DNA of 64,000 nt from Neobacillus sp. PS2-9 (GTDB lineage: Bacteria > Bacillota > Bacilli > Bacillales > Cytobacillaceae), in contig NZ_CP133269.1 of NCBI RefSeq assembly GCF_030915525.1, forward strand, positions 4,003,001 to 4,067,000, read 5' to 3'. Under the pieces are notes generated by a model. It did not search any database. It saw only the letters and a list, made by a program, of their open reading frames with translations, and had not been told where the DNA came from. Numbering within the stretch: position 1 is the stretch's first letter; each line of letters starts with the position of its first letter. Shown here in pieces: positions 34,767 through 44,008 of this stretch. The translations under genes were made by a program, and so were the position numbers.

Positions 34767-35714
34767 ATTGAAAACGGGCTTATAAAATGAACGATTATCC
34801 AATGCAAAGATCCGCTCTGTAAATTCTCCAGGCTTTACCCTTTCTAAGGCACGATCAAGCATATTCATTTTTGCATCCAGATTATCTATATAATGAAGAA
34901 TTTCTGCTTCTTTAATCAATGGTGGTTTTGGACTCCCCCATTCGGCTTTTCCGTGATGGCTTAGGACAAGATGCTGTAAGATGAGTACTTCCTCTCCTGC
35001 GATCCCTAATTCCTCCGCAGCCTTGCCAATTTCATTGATCATAATTGTGATATGGCCTAATAAGTTACCTTCAATAGTATAAACGGTTGAAATAGGACCA
35101 GATAACTCCATCACCTTTCCCATATCATGCAGGATCACACCCGCATATAGCAAGTCCTTATCGAGGCTAGGATACAGTGAAGCGATAGCTTTGGCCAAAT
35201 CAAGCATGCTAACCACGTGAAAGGCGAGACCAGAAACAAATTCATGATGATTTTTTGTTGCTGCAGGATATTCCAAAAATGCCTTTTGGTGTTTCTTAAT
35301 TAAATGACGAGTAATCCTTTGAATGTTAGGATTTTTCATTTCGAAAATATATTGAGTCAGCTTGCTGACCATCTCTTCTTGACTTAACGGGGCTGTTTCC
35401 AAGAAATCGTCCAATTTCACTCCGTCTGCAGGACCCGTTTTTCGGATCTGCCGGATTTTCAGTTGGCTTTTTCCTCGATAATTTTGCACATCACCCATTA
35501 TTTTAACAATATTCTGGGCCGCATAGTTCTTTTCATCCTCATCATTCGCATCCCAGAGCTTTGCTTCAATTTCACCACTCTGATCTTGCAATATCAATGT
35601 TAAAAAGGGTTTTCCGTTACTTGCAATCCCCTTAGTTGAACTCTTTATCAAAAGGAATAACTCTACCTGTTCACCCACATCATAATTTAATATTCCTTTA
35701 CTCAAGCTATTCAC
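34761..35714 (-). CDS. yhaM: 3'-5' exoribonuclease YhaM
   Basis: Mn2+-dependent 3'-5' exonuclease acting on RNA and DNA. The 317-aa protein has an N-terminal OB fold (about residues 13-95, with [22 protein letters not shown]) and an HD domain with [13 protein letters not shown] (about 160) and ILHDMGK (about 196). It is very similar to B. subtilis YhaM (314 aa). The start is unclear: GTG 35714 lies very close to GGAGG, while TTG 35705 aligns with the B. subtilis N-terminus. It is 42 bp downstream of yhaN, in one operon. Confidence 0.92.
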   Translation of the reverse strand: MNSLSKGILNYDVGEQVELFLLIKSSTKGIASNGKPFLTLILQDQSGEIEAKLWDANDEDEKNYAAQNIVKIMGDVQNYRGKSQLKIRQIRKTGPADGVKLDDFLETAPLSQEEMVSKLTQYIFEMKNPNIQRITRHLIKKHQKAFLEYPAATKNHHEFVSGLAFHVVSMLDLAKAIASLYPSLDKDLLYAGVILHDMGKVMELSGPISTVYTIEGNLLGHITIMINEIGKAAEELGIAGEEVLILQHLVLSHHGKAEWGSPKPPLIKEAEILHYIDNLDAKMNMLDRALERVKPGEFTERIFALDNRSFYKPVFNK

Positions 35715-35756
35715 GCTCCTCCCATTAGTAAAAGTATAACATATCCAACTATCACT

Positions 35757-38700
35757 CTAGGAAATAATCTGAACTGCACCCTTTGTTATATTAAGGATAT
35801 TTTCCTTTTCGAATAGCTGCAGTAAATGTTCATGACAAGTAAAAAATAGCACTTGATTGGCATGTAAACTTTGCAAAAGTTCAATTACTTTTTGTGTTCT
35901 TTTGGCATCAAAATTAACAAAGCTATCATCAATGATGATCGGGAATTGAAATTTTTCATATAATGTTGTTGCTAAGGCAAGCCGTATAGAAACATATAAT
36001 TGTTCCGTTGTCGCTTGACTGAGTTCATTTGCCTCAAAAATAGTGTGGTCCTCTCTTTCCACTAAAAAGCCTGTGCCAGTTTGTTGCAGATGAATTTTTT
36101 TATAATTTCCATTGGTGAGGAAGAATAGATATTCCTCTGCTTTCGAAATCATTCTTGGTACGTGGACCTTCTTATACTTTTCAACGGTGTTTGATAGTAT
36201 TTCTTGGGCGAGACAATAGACTGCCCACTCTTTTGCCGACTCTTCTAATTCATACTTCTTCTGTTTATAGTTGTGAAGAATAGTCGAATAAACTCCACCT
36301 TCCTCTAGTACCTGAATTTCGTATTTAAGAGCGGCAAGTTCTTCCTGCTGTTTTTTTAATCTTGTTTGTAAGTGTAGAACTTCATGATTGTGTTGGGCTA
36401 TGATTTCATCACTATTATGGATGTGCAAAAAGGTTTCCCAAATCGGCCTAGGTAGGAGGGAATACTCAAGCTGATTTTTAAGTGTTCCAAGTATTCCCAA
36501 GAGTTTCCCTTGTTTTTCTGCCTTCTTACCAAGTTCGTAGAACTCCTGCTCTGTTTCTACCCCCGCAGCATGTAGAAGCTTGTTATATTCAGTTTTTAAG
36601 TGCTCAATTTCATGCCCCTTTTGTTTTACATCTGCCGCAAGTTCTGCAATCTTCCTCTCTCTCTCTTGACTTTTTATTTTCTTTTCATGCTCCTCTTTTA
36701 ATCTGTTCCGTAATAGATAGGCTATTTCTTGTAAAGCCAACCCTTGCTCTGATAAAAAACGTGTTGCAAATTTATTCAGTTCTTTATAGAGCTTAGCTTG
36801 TTGATGATTAATTTGCTCTACTTTCGTTTGGTATTGATTTTTTTCTCGAGAGGTAGTTTTATATTGTTCTATAAGCTCGAATGCTTCCAATAGAAACGGA
36901 ACCGCGATATATTCAGGTATGTTTAACTCTAAACTAAGTGATAACAGCTTTTCTTTGTTTTGCGCAAATTCCAATTCCCATTCTTCAAACTTGGTAATTA
37001 CCTTATCATATTGTGATTGCTGTTGTTTCAGCTTCAGCTTAAGTACTTGAACCTCTTCGCGCCGGAGAGTATCCCTCTTTAAATGCTCTTCGAGTTTTGT
37101 CAAATCCATATATTCTGCTGAATGAAGCTTTTCTACTAATTGTTTTTCCTTTTCTTTTAATTCTACTAGAGTCTGTTGCATCTCCTCTGCTTTCGACTCT
37201 TTTGAAGCTTTTGTCATGAAATAAGCAGTTAGGATACAGCCAATCAATCCTATAAATAAAAGTACCCACTGATTCGTCAATAATCCATAAAATAGTAGTC
37301 CTAGTAGAATTCCTTCAAAAAGGAAAAATTGGAGCCTTTTCTGCTTTCTACTATTCACCCATTCCTTTTGATCTCGATCATAACCCAGTTGGTAAAATTC
37401 AATCTTGTCCCTTAATGCTTTCAAATCAGCTTCTACACTCTTCTTATCGTTACCATTAAACACTTGCTTCTCAATGAGCTCCCTCTCCTGTTTTGCAAGA
37501 AGGTTGCTTTCTGCCATTCGGACTTCTTTTTCTATCTCCTGCAATACTCTTGTTTCTTCCTGAAAGCGTTCCTCTAACTCTTCCTTTACTTCTTGTAATT
37601 TTTGTCTTTTTCTAGAAGTGATTTCTACTTGGTTCCTCATATAAATATTTGTATTAATAGCAAAAACATCTTTTTCTGCTATAGGCAAATGTAGTTTCTC
37701 TCTAATTACTGAAAGCTTTTCATCACATTCAGCAATTTTCAGTTCGCATTGCTGTTTCTCAATTGTCAATTGTTCCATAAGTGGGACTTGATCAAGTAAA
37801 GTTAAGAGTACAGACTCACTTTCAAGTAAAGATCGTTCAGGTCTCATTTCAGCAAGTTCTTTTTTTTCATTTTCGATTCTTTCTGATAGGCTGATGAGCT
37901 CTGCCTCATATGGATGGATGAGCTCTAATAATTTTTCTAATCTTTCCAATCCATGAGTAGGAAATGAAACCCCTCCTAGATCACTAAGCTCCTTCTCTGT
38001 CCATTTTTCTTCTCTTACATTTGACTCTATTCTTTTCCACTCATGTAATTGATTTATCTTGCTCCCCAGTTCCTTAAGCTGACCATTGATCTCTTGCATT
38101 TCCTGAAGAAGCATCTCTCTTTTTTCTAGCAAGCTTTCATATTCTTTATTTTTCGATGCTGCCTTTTTCAGTTCTAGATTGATTTCATTAAGTGCTTGTA
38201 ACTTTTCATTTATAATAGGCTTCTTTCCCGATGGTTTAAATCTGTTATCCAGTTCTTTCTGCAGGAAAGACTCCGTTATGGATAGCCGCTCCGTCCCCAA
38301 CGTTCCAGCAGAAAATAGGAACTTCCCAATATCTTCACCTTTCATTTGATGAACGTTCTGAAGTCCGTGAATATTAAAGGAGAAAACAGCCTGGAATAAA
38401 TTTTTATCAAAGCCGGCAACTAGTTCTTTTAGAAGCTCTTCCCCGCCCATCATACCGTTATCCATAACTACTTTCACATCACCTGCTGCTTTTCCCTTTA
38501 CACGCTCAATAACGACAAATCCATGCTCTTCATGATAGACTCTGATTTTTCCGCCATAGTTGTTGCTATGTTTTGGTTCGTACCTAAGTTCAGTTTGTTG
38601 TTTTGTTGGGAATCCGAAAAGAATACCGTGGATAAATGCCATAATAGTTGACTTCCCTGCCTCATTTTCTCCATAGAACACTTGGAAATCAGCAAGGTCT

Positions 38701-38759
38701 TTAATGATTACATTTTCTAATTGTCCATAACCATAAATGTATAACTCCAGAATTCTCAT
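35757..38759 (-). CDS. yhaN: SMC/SbcC-like ATPase YhaN
   Basis: A 1000-aa ABC-type DNA-repair ATPase. Walker A is GENEAGKST (residues 30-38); the ABC signature region NELSQATTEQLYVSIRLA and Walker B FPIIIDDSFVNFD lie near the C-terminus. Between them are long coiled coils (about 170-480 and 530-850). Unlike SbcC, two adjacent hydrophobic segments (about residues 478-518, GILLGLLFYGLL and VLLFIGLIGCIL) sit where the hinge would be, suggesting membrane attachment at the coil tip. It works with YhaO, 18 bp upstream, as an Mre11-Rad50-like pair. Confidence 0.9.
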   Translation of the reverse strand: MRILELYIYGYGQLENVIIKDLADFQVFYGENEAGKSTIMAFIHGILFGFPTKQQTELRYEPKHSNNYGGKIRVYHEEHGFVVIERVKGKAAGDVKVVMDNGMMGGEELLKELVAGFDKNLFQAVFSFNIHGLQNVHQMKGEDIGKFLFSAGTLGTERLSITESFLQKELDNRFKPSGKKPIINEKLQALNEINLELKKAASKNKEYESLLEKREMLLQEMQEINGQLKELGSKINQLHEWKRIESNVREEKWTEKELSDLGGVSFPTHGLERLEKLLELIHPYEAELISLSERIENEKKELAEMRPERSLLESESVLLTLLDQVPLMEQLTIEKQQCELKIAECDEKLSVIREKLHLPIAEKDVFAINTNIYMRNQVEITSRKRQKLQEVKEELEERFQEETRVLQEIEKEVRMAESNLLAKQERELIEKQVFNGNDKKSVEADLKALRDKIEFYQLGYDRDQKEWVNSRKQKRLQFFLFEGILLGLLFYGLLTNQWVLLFIGLIGCILTAYFMTKASKESKAEEMQQTLVELKEKEKQLVEKLHSAEYMDLTKLEEHLKRDTLRREEVQVLKLKLKQQQSQYDKVITKFEEWELEFAQNKEKLLSLSLELNIPEYIAVPFLLEAFELIEQYKTTSREKNQYQTKVEQINHQQAKLYKELNKFATRFLSEQGLALQEIAYLLRNRLKEEHEKKIKSQERERKIAELAADVKQKGHEIEHLKTEYNKLLHAAGVETEQEFYELGKKAEKQGKLLGILGTLKNQLEYSLLPRPIWETFLHIHNSDEIIAQHNHEVLHLQTRLKKQQEELAALKYEIQVLEEGGVYSTILHNYKQKKYELEESAKEWAVYCLAQEILSNTVEKYKKVHVPRMISKAEEYLFFLTNGNYKKIHLQQTGTGFLVEREDHTIFEANELSQATTEQLYVSIRLALATTLYEKFQFPIIIDDSFVNFDAKRTQKVIELLQSLHANQVLFFTCHEHLLQLFEKENILNITKGAVQIIS

Positions 38760-38777
38760 AGCATCTACTCCTTTCTT

Positions 38778-39998
38778 CTAAGCTTCACTAAGTAATTCTA
38801 TTAATAATTTCTCCGCTCTTTCTATTAGTTCTTTATGTTCTGCTTCATTTAAATGTGATACATACTTTCTGCCCAATGGGTGCTCATATAAAGGGGCTAA
38901 TGCGTAATCAGCATCCTCATACTCTTTAATTGTTTCAAAAAGCTCTGAATAAAAATTAGCTTCCATTTTTAATTGCTCTTTATCAAATAGCTGACTGTCG
39001 GCTATATGTATGTCAACGGTCCATACAAAAGAGGCTTCGTCTTTTTCATCCTCTAATAGAAGGTCTAGAAGTTCACCATCTAAGTTCCTTTTTTCCCGCT
39101 CATCATTTAATTGGACGTTTTTTAAGAAGAGAGTCAATAAAGTCCCCTGTTGATTCTTTCGCACTTGGTTGAGGGTCATTTGACATAATTGAAAAATGTC
39201 GTTAAAGCTGTTGGCTGTTGTAGCATCGACTTCTGTCTCTTCCCAAACAACATCTGATGTTTCAACAAAATTCAGCTTGGCATCGAGATCAGACAATTCC
39301 ACATGATAATAACCCTTTGAACCTGTTTCCTTTTTATTTCTACCTTGAATATTTCCTGGATAGATAATCGGTGGAGATTCAGCCAAAATAGCCCTTTTAT
39401 GAATATGGCCTAATGCCCAGTAGTCAAAGTCTTTTTCTAATAAGTCCTTAATTGCAAACGGCGCATAATTATCATGCTCAGACCCCGAACTTTCATTGCC
39501 ATGAAGAATACCAATATGGAATCCAATATTATTTAACTTTGAATAGTCATCTATTTTCCTAGTGAACACATGCCTGGTTGGATAGCTGAATCCGTATAAA
39601 TGGACGATTTCTCCATTCCTCGTGTGCAACACTTTTGTTTCTACATTACTAGTAAATACATGAACATTTGCTGGCATGCTTAACTGTACCCATGTACCAT
39701 TTAGATGATCATGATTTCCATGGACGACATAAACGGGGATTCCATTCTCTTCTAACTTCAGCATTTCACTGCGAAAACGGGATTGTGCCCGTAAGCTCCG
39801 ATCCTCTCCATCAAATAAATCTCCCGCTAAAATAACAAAGTCAACCTGCTTTTCAATGGCGTCTTTCGTTATTTTCTTCAACGCTGTAAAGGTGCTCTCC
39901 TTCACCCTTGTAAAAATACTTTCCGGTAAATGTTTTAACCCGACCATAGGGCTGTCCAAATGCAAATCCGCTGCATGAATAAACGATATTTTTTTCAT
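38778..39998 (-). CDS. yhaO: Mre11/SbcD-like nuclease YhaO
   Basis: A 406-aa calcineurin-fold metallophosphoesterase, partner of the YhaN ATPase. Metal-binding blocks appear in order: HAADLHLDSP (Asp11, His13), LAGDLFDGEDRSL, VVHGNHDHLNG and ALGHIHKRAI. The C-terminal part (about 290-406) is the capping/ATPase-contact region. Length matches B. subtilis YhaO (408). First gene of yhaO-yhaN-yhaM; no terminator interrupts the three. In vivo substrate is unknown. Confidence 0.9.
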   Translation of the reverse strand: MKKISFIHAADLHLDSPMVGLKHLPESIFTRVKESTFTALKKITKDAIEKQVDFVILAGDLFDGEDRSLRAQSRFRSEMLKLEENGIPVYVVHGNHDHLNGTWVQLSMPANVHVFTSNVETKVLHTRNGEIVHLYGFSYPTRHVFTRKIDDYSKLNNIGFHIGILHGNESSGSEHDNYAPFAIKDLLEKDFDYWALGHIHKRAILAESPPIIYPGNIQGRNKKETGSKGYYHVELSDLDAKLNFVETSDVVWEETEVDATTANSFNDIFQLCQMTLNQVRKNQQGTLLTLFLKNVQLNDEREKRNLDGELLDLLLEDEKDEASFVWTVDIHIADSQLFDKEQLKMEANFYSELFETIKEYEDADYALAPLYEHPLGRKYVSHLNEAEHKELIERAEKLLIELLSEA

Positions 39999-40062
39999 AG
40001 GATAATCCTTTCAACGTCTTTTCTTTATTGTAGCACCTCTGAAATACGAATGCACGTTCTAC

Positions 40063-40095
40063 CAAAAAAGAGGCACTCTCTTTGAGCAGCCTCTT
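40063..40095 (-). terminator. Terminator of yhaQP
   Basis: Stem AAGAGGC/GCCTCTT with a 14-nt loop and a minus-strand TTTTTT; seven bases beyond the yhaP stop. Confidence 0.75.
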
Positions 40096-40101
40096 GAAAG
40101 A

Positions 40102-41355
40102 TTATTCGTTTTTTGTTAATTGGAGTGCTTTTTTAATATCTTTAAAGGAATTTGACTGACCATACATTAGGACGCCTCCGCGGTAAACTCTTGCACCAAA
40201 GATAGCTAACACTGCAATTGTGACGACGAGGATTGAAATTCCTAGGAGCGCTTCCCATAAAGGGATGGTCAGCATTCCTACGCGAAGAAACATAATCATT
40301 GGTGTGAAGAATGGGATATAGGATGTAATCGTAATGAAGGGAGCATCAGGCTTGCCCAGTCCAAACATGGCAATCATAAATCCTCCAACCACAAGCAAGG
40401 TCATCGGAGTGATCATTTGTTGAACATCTTCAATGCGACTAACAAGCGAACCTAAAAAGGCTGCGAGTGTAGCATAAAGAAAATAACCAAGTATAAAGAA
40501 TATAACCGCATAAATAACAGTTTCAAATGGGATATCTTCAAAACCATAGACGCCGAAAAACCCATCCTTCAAAGAATCCATATTTTTTGAAAGAGAATAA
40601 TAACCGACTATAAGAAAAGCAGCAAGTTGCGTAAGACTTAATAAACCAATCCCAATTATTTTTGCAAACATCTGCTTAATCGGCGAAACACTAGAGATCA
40701 ATATCTCCATAACCCTCGATGACTTTTCAGTTGCCACTTCCATTGCAATCATATTTGCATACATAATGACTGAAAAATAAATAATGAACAGTAGAACATA
40801 GACCAGTCCTCTGGCCTGATTTAATTCCTCTTCCGTTTTTGCATTTTTCTCAAGTGCAAATTTTTCGAATGATACCGGCTCATACAACTTTTGAAGCTGC
40901 ACTGGCGTTAAGTTAATTTGTGAAGCGGCAAGCATTGCTTTAACTTGCTGTAATCCTGTTTGAAGATCAGAAAACAGCGCTGAGTCAGCAATACTCATAG
41001 CTTTAAAAGTGGCTTCTGGTAATTTTTCCTCATTGAAACGTAACTGAATGACTCCCTTATACTTTCCTTCTTCTACCGCCTTTTCTGCCGCATTTTCATC
41101 GCCTTTATAAAGTGACAGTTTAATATCCTTATTAATAGTGTGAACCTGCTGCTTTAATGGCACATAGAGCTGGCCGGTTTCATCGAGTACAGCTATTTGG
41201 TCCTTTCCGCCATCTTGATCAAATAATGCAATGATGTTATTTATATTCGTCAAGGCCAGGACAATCACGATTGTCAGAATGGTCGTCACAATAAACGATT
41301 TGCTTTTTAGTTTGTTTAAATAAGTATGAAACAGAATAATCCAGAAGCTATTCAT
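40102..41355 (-). CDS. yhaP: ABC exporter permease YhaP (NatB/ABC-2 type)
   Basis: A 417-aa ABC-2 permease with one N-terminal membrane segment (about 20-42), a large extracytoplasmic loop of about 130 residues, and five to six C-terminal segments containing VMEILISSVSPIKQMFAKIIG, typical of Na+-efflux NatB-like proteins. It overlaps yhaQ by 8 bp. The B. subtilis YhaQP pair is NatAB-like; the substrate is not established. Confidence 0.88.
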   Translation of the reverse strand: MNSFWIILFHTYLNKLKSKSFIVTTILTIVIVLALTNINNIIALFDQDGGKDQIAVLDETGQLYVPLKQQVHTINKDIKLSLYKGDENAAEKAVEEGKYKGVIQLRFNEEKLPEATFKAMSIADSALFSDLQTGLQQVKAMLAASQINLTPVQLQKLYEPVSFEKFALEKNAKTEEELNQARGLVYVLLFIIYFSVIMYANMIAMEVATEKSSRVMEILISSVSPIKQMFAKIIGIGLLSLTQLAAFLIVGYYSLSKNMDSLKDGFFGVYGFEDIPFETVIYAVIFFILGYFLYATLAAFLGSLVSRIEDVQQMITPMTLLVVGGFMIAMFGLGKPDAPFITITSYIPFFTPMIMFLRVGMLTIPLWEALLGISILVVTIAVLAIFGARVYRGGVLMYGQSNSFKDIKKALQLTKNE

Positions 41356-42247
41356 AAGAATTACCTACTTTCTCGATAAAAATATCATTTAAAGAAGGCT
41401 CTTCAAGGGAAAATCTCCTAATGAAACCATTCCCCACAATCTTTTTAAGAATTCTATCGGCAATGTCCTCTCCTTCGATTTGTAAGTGTATTCCTTCTGT
41501 TGTCAATTTTGTCTTAATTACCCCAGGGAAGTCTTTCAATGAATCTAATGGAAAGTCTGCATGGATCACTAAGTTCTTTTTTCCGAAAGCTCGCTTTATT
41601 TCTTTTAATGCTCCATGAACAACAGGGCTGCCTTTATGTAAAATGCATAAATGTTCGCACATTTCTTCTACATGCTCCATTCGGTGACTCGAAAAAACAA
41701 TCGTGGCTCCATTTTCCCGTAAGGATAAAACAGCATCCTTTAACATTTCCACATTCACAGGGTCAAGCCCGCTAAACGGTTCGTCTAGAATTAATAGCTT
41801 AGGCTTATGTACGACAGCCGCAATAAATTGAATCTTCTGTTGGTTACCCTTGGACAACTCTTCTACCTTTTTATTCTCATATTCTTGGATTTTAAAACGC
41901 TCAAGCCATAATCTTAATTCAGAGAGTGCTTCAACCTTGGGCATTCCTCTTAACCTGGCTAAATATACTATTTGTTCACTGACTTTAAGCTTAGGATACA
42001 AACCCCTCTCCTCAGGTAGATAGCCGACCAAATGACTGGTGGTATAATCAATTGATTTTCCATCCCAAGTAATTCTTCCCCCACTACTATCCAGTAATCC
42101 TAAAATCATTCGGAACGTTGTCGTTTTCCCCGCACCGTTCGCCCCTAGAAAGCCAAACATCTCTCTATCGGGAATCGTTAATGATAAATGGTCCACTGCA
42201 GTAAATTTTCCAAACCGTTTAGTGACATCTTCAAGTTTAAGTACCAT
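41348..42247 (-). CDS. yhaQ: ABC exporter ATP-binding protein YhaQ (NatA-like)
   Basis: A 299-aa ATPase with Walker A GANGAGKTTT, signature LSKGNQQK, Walker B LLILDEPFSGLD and H-loop SSHRMEHVE, followed by a C-terminal extension of about 80 residues common in the NatA branch. ATG 42247 is chosen because AGGAG lies eight bases upstream. Coupled to yhaP; length matches B. subtilis YhaQ (298). Confidence 0.9.
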   Translation of the reverse strand: MVLKLEDVTKRFGKFTAVDHLSLTIPDREMFGFLGANGAGKTTTFRMILGLLDSSGGRITWDGKSIDYTTSHLVGYLPEERGLYPKLKVSEQIVYLARLRGMPKVEALSELRLWLERFKIQEYENKKVEELSKGNQQKIQFIAAVVHKPKLLILDEPFSGLDPVNVEMLKDAVLSLRENGATIVFSSHRMEHVEEMCEHLCILHKGSPVVHGALKEIKRAFGKKNLVIHADFPLDSLKDFPGVIKTKLTTEGIHLQIEGEDIADRILKKIVGNGFIRRFSLEEPSLNDIFIEKVGNSYE

Positions 42248-42366
42248 GTTACACACTCCTCTCTGTTTTTAATACGTATTATCCATTTTTCGGTTTCACT
42301 TTTCTTTTGCACAATTTAGTAAACTATGCAAAAATAATAGTAAGAATTTTTGAACAAAGGGGTTTT

Positions 42367-42555
42367 ATGATGAAAACGTATAAATTAACCGCGTTTGAAG
42401 CGAATGGTGAAAAGATTTTAGATGAAGCCTTTCAAGCAGAAACTGATCAAGCAGCCAAAGAACAAGGGGAAAAACTATTATCAGAAAAAAACTTATTAGA
42501 AAAAACGCACCGATGCACCTCACCTAGCGGCAAGCTGCTTCTTTTCCACTCTTAA
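42367..42555 (+). CDS. yhzD: YhzD-like small protein
   Basis: A 62-aa soluble protein (MMKTYKLTAFEANGEKILDE; HRCTSPSGKLLLFHS) recognised as the YhzD family, which is restricted to Bacillaceae and of unknown function. AAAGGGG precedes two adjacent ATG codons. It is divergent from yhaQ and is followed directly by repeat array 2. Confidence 0.78.
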   Translation: MMKTYKLTAFEANGEKILDEAFQAETDQAAKEQGEKLLSEKNLLEKTHRCTSPSGKLLLFHS

Positions 42556-42569
42556 TTGAAAGTGAACAG

Positions 42570-43066
42570 AAGGGTAGCGGAGGTCTAAGTGACCATCATC
42601 TATCGAAAACATCAACTACGGTCGTATAGCGGGGATCTATGCGACCGTTTTCTTTTGAAAAAATCAATCACGGGTTCATAGCGAGGTTCTACGCGACCTT
42701 CCTCTTTCGAAAAGCTCACTCATGGGCTCGTAGCGAGGTTCTACGCGACCTTCCTCTTTTGAAAAGCTCATTCATAGGCTCGTAGCGAGGTTCTACGCGA
42801 CCTTTCTCTCGAAAAGCTCATTCATGGGCTCGTAGCGAGGTTCTATGCGACCGTTCTCTTTCGAAAAGCTCATTCATGGACTCGTAGCGAGGTTCTACGC
42901 GACCTTTCTCTTTCGAAAAGCTCATTCATGGGCTCGTAGCGAGGTTCTACGCGACCTTCCTCTCTCGAAAACTCATTCATGGGTTCATAGTGAGGTTCTA
43001 CGCGACCTTCCTCTTTCTAAAATATCAAAGACGGTCGCGTAGTTAAGCTCTTACACGACCGTCTCT
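42570..43066. repeat. 52-bp tandem array 2 (about 10 units, hairpin units)
   Basis: Units start near 42570, 42619, 42671, 42723, 42777, 42827, 42879, 42931, 42981 and 43031. Their spacing is 50-54 bp. The unit is (G)GCTCGTAGCGAGGTTCTACG followed by CGACC and a linker TTCCTCTTTCGAAAAGCTCA. In the outer units the arms form a clean inverted repeat, GGTCGTATAG/CTATGCGACC; in the inner units the left arm has one inserted base. It fills the whole gap between the convergent yhzD and crotonase genes. Confidence 0.9.
43030..43066 (-). terminator. Last array-2 unit acting as a possible terminator of the crotonase gene
   Basis: Arms AGACGGTCG/CGACCGTCT around an 18-nt loop, with T-rich sequence on the minus strand, six bases beyond the crotonase stop. 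Confidence 0.4.
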
Positions 43067-43072
43067 AGTAAT

Positions 43073-43858
43073 TTATTTTCCTATAAAGACTGGTTTCCTT
43101 TTTTCAATAAATGCCTTGATTCCTTCTTGGTGATCAAGGGTTTCGCGCATTTTTTGCTGACCGTGCTTTTCTAATTCTAAAATTTTCAGTAGCTGTGGTC
43201 GATTTTTTTCCGCTAATATTTTCTTTGTTTTAACCATTGCTTGAACAGGACGACTTAACCAATCCGTTACCCTCGCTTCTAAGGCTGGCTGTAGATCACC
43301 TTCCGCTACTTCCTGAATAAGTCCCCACTTCAAGGCTTCCTCTGCACTCATCATTTTTCCGTCCCAAATCACATGTTTAGCTCGGGTTTCACCTAATCTC
43401 TTTTCTAAAAAGAAATGCGCCCCTCCATCCGGTATTAAACCGATTCCAATAAAATTCATTGCAAGCTTACTAGTTTTATCTGCAAGAATATAGTCCGTTG
43501 CTAAAGCTAAACTAAATCCTAATCCTGCAGCTGCACCTGTAATAGCACTAATAGTTAATTTAGGGATGCTATAAAGAGTAATAATTAATTCGCTAATAGC
43601 ATCCATCACAGGAAAGAAGTCGCTCTCATTCATATTGGAAAGCATGGTTTTAATGTCTCCACCTGATGAAAAGGCTCTTCCTTTTCCTCTTAATACAACA
43701 ATATCAACATCATCCGATTCACTTATTTCTTTAAGTTTACAGATTAACCCCTTAATTAAATCAGCATCCATTGCATTTAACGATTCTGGTCTATTCATTT
43801 CTAATGTGGCTACACGACCGTTGACCTGTAGATTCACCTTGTCCGTTACAAAATTCAT
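43073..43858 (-). CDS. yhaR: Enoyl-CoA hydratase/isomerase, YhaR-like
   Basis: A 261-aa crotonase. The oxyanion-hole blocks GRAFSSGGDIKTM (about residue 66) and ITGAAAGLGFSLALATDYIL (about 106) are present, and the C-terminal EKRKPVFIGK is family-like. ATG 43858 follows GGGGGGAG by ten bases; upstream in-frame starts are unsupported. It is 150 bp downstream of an acyl-CoA ligase with a terminator between, and near yhaQP as in B. subtilis yhaR. Substrate unknown. Confidence 0.85.
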   Translation of the reverse strand: MNFVTDKVNLQVNGRVATLEMNRPESLNAMDADLIKGLICKLKEISESDDVDIVVLRGKGRAFSSGGDIKTMLSNMNESDFFPVMDAISELIITLYSIPKLTISAITGAAAGLGFSLALATDYILADKTSKLAMNFIGIGLIPDGGAHFFLEKRLGETRAKHVIWDGKMMSAEEALKWGLIQEVAEGDLQPALEARVTDWLSRPVQAMVKTKKILAEKNRPQLLKILELEKHGQQKMRETLDHQEGIKAFIEKRKPVFIGK

Positions 43859-43971
43859 TGTAAGCACACTCCCCCCATTTTCTTCATCCACTCCCATTAT
43901 ATATGTAATGAAGAAGAATAAAAATAAGCTTTCTATATATTTTGAATTTTCCTCACTACTATTCTTGTAGT

Positions 43972-44001
43972 AAAAAAGGACAAGGGTATGTTCCCTCGTC
44001 C
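43972..44001 (-). terminator. Terminator of the acyl-CoA ligase gene
   Basis: Stem GGACGAGGG/CCCTTGTCC on the minus strand (one G-U), then TTTTTT. Confidence 0.75.
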
Positions 44002-44008
44002 TCAATTG

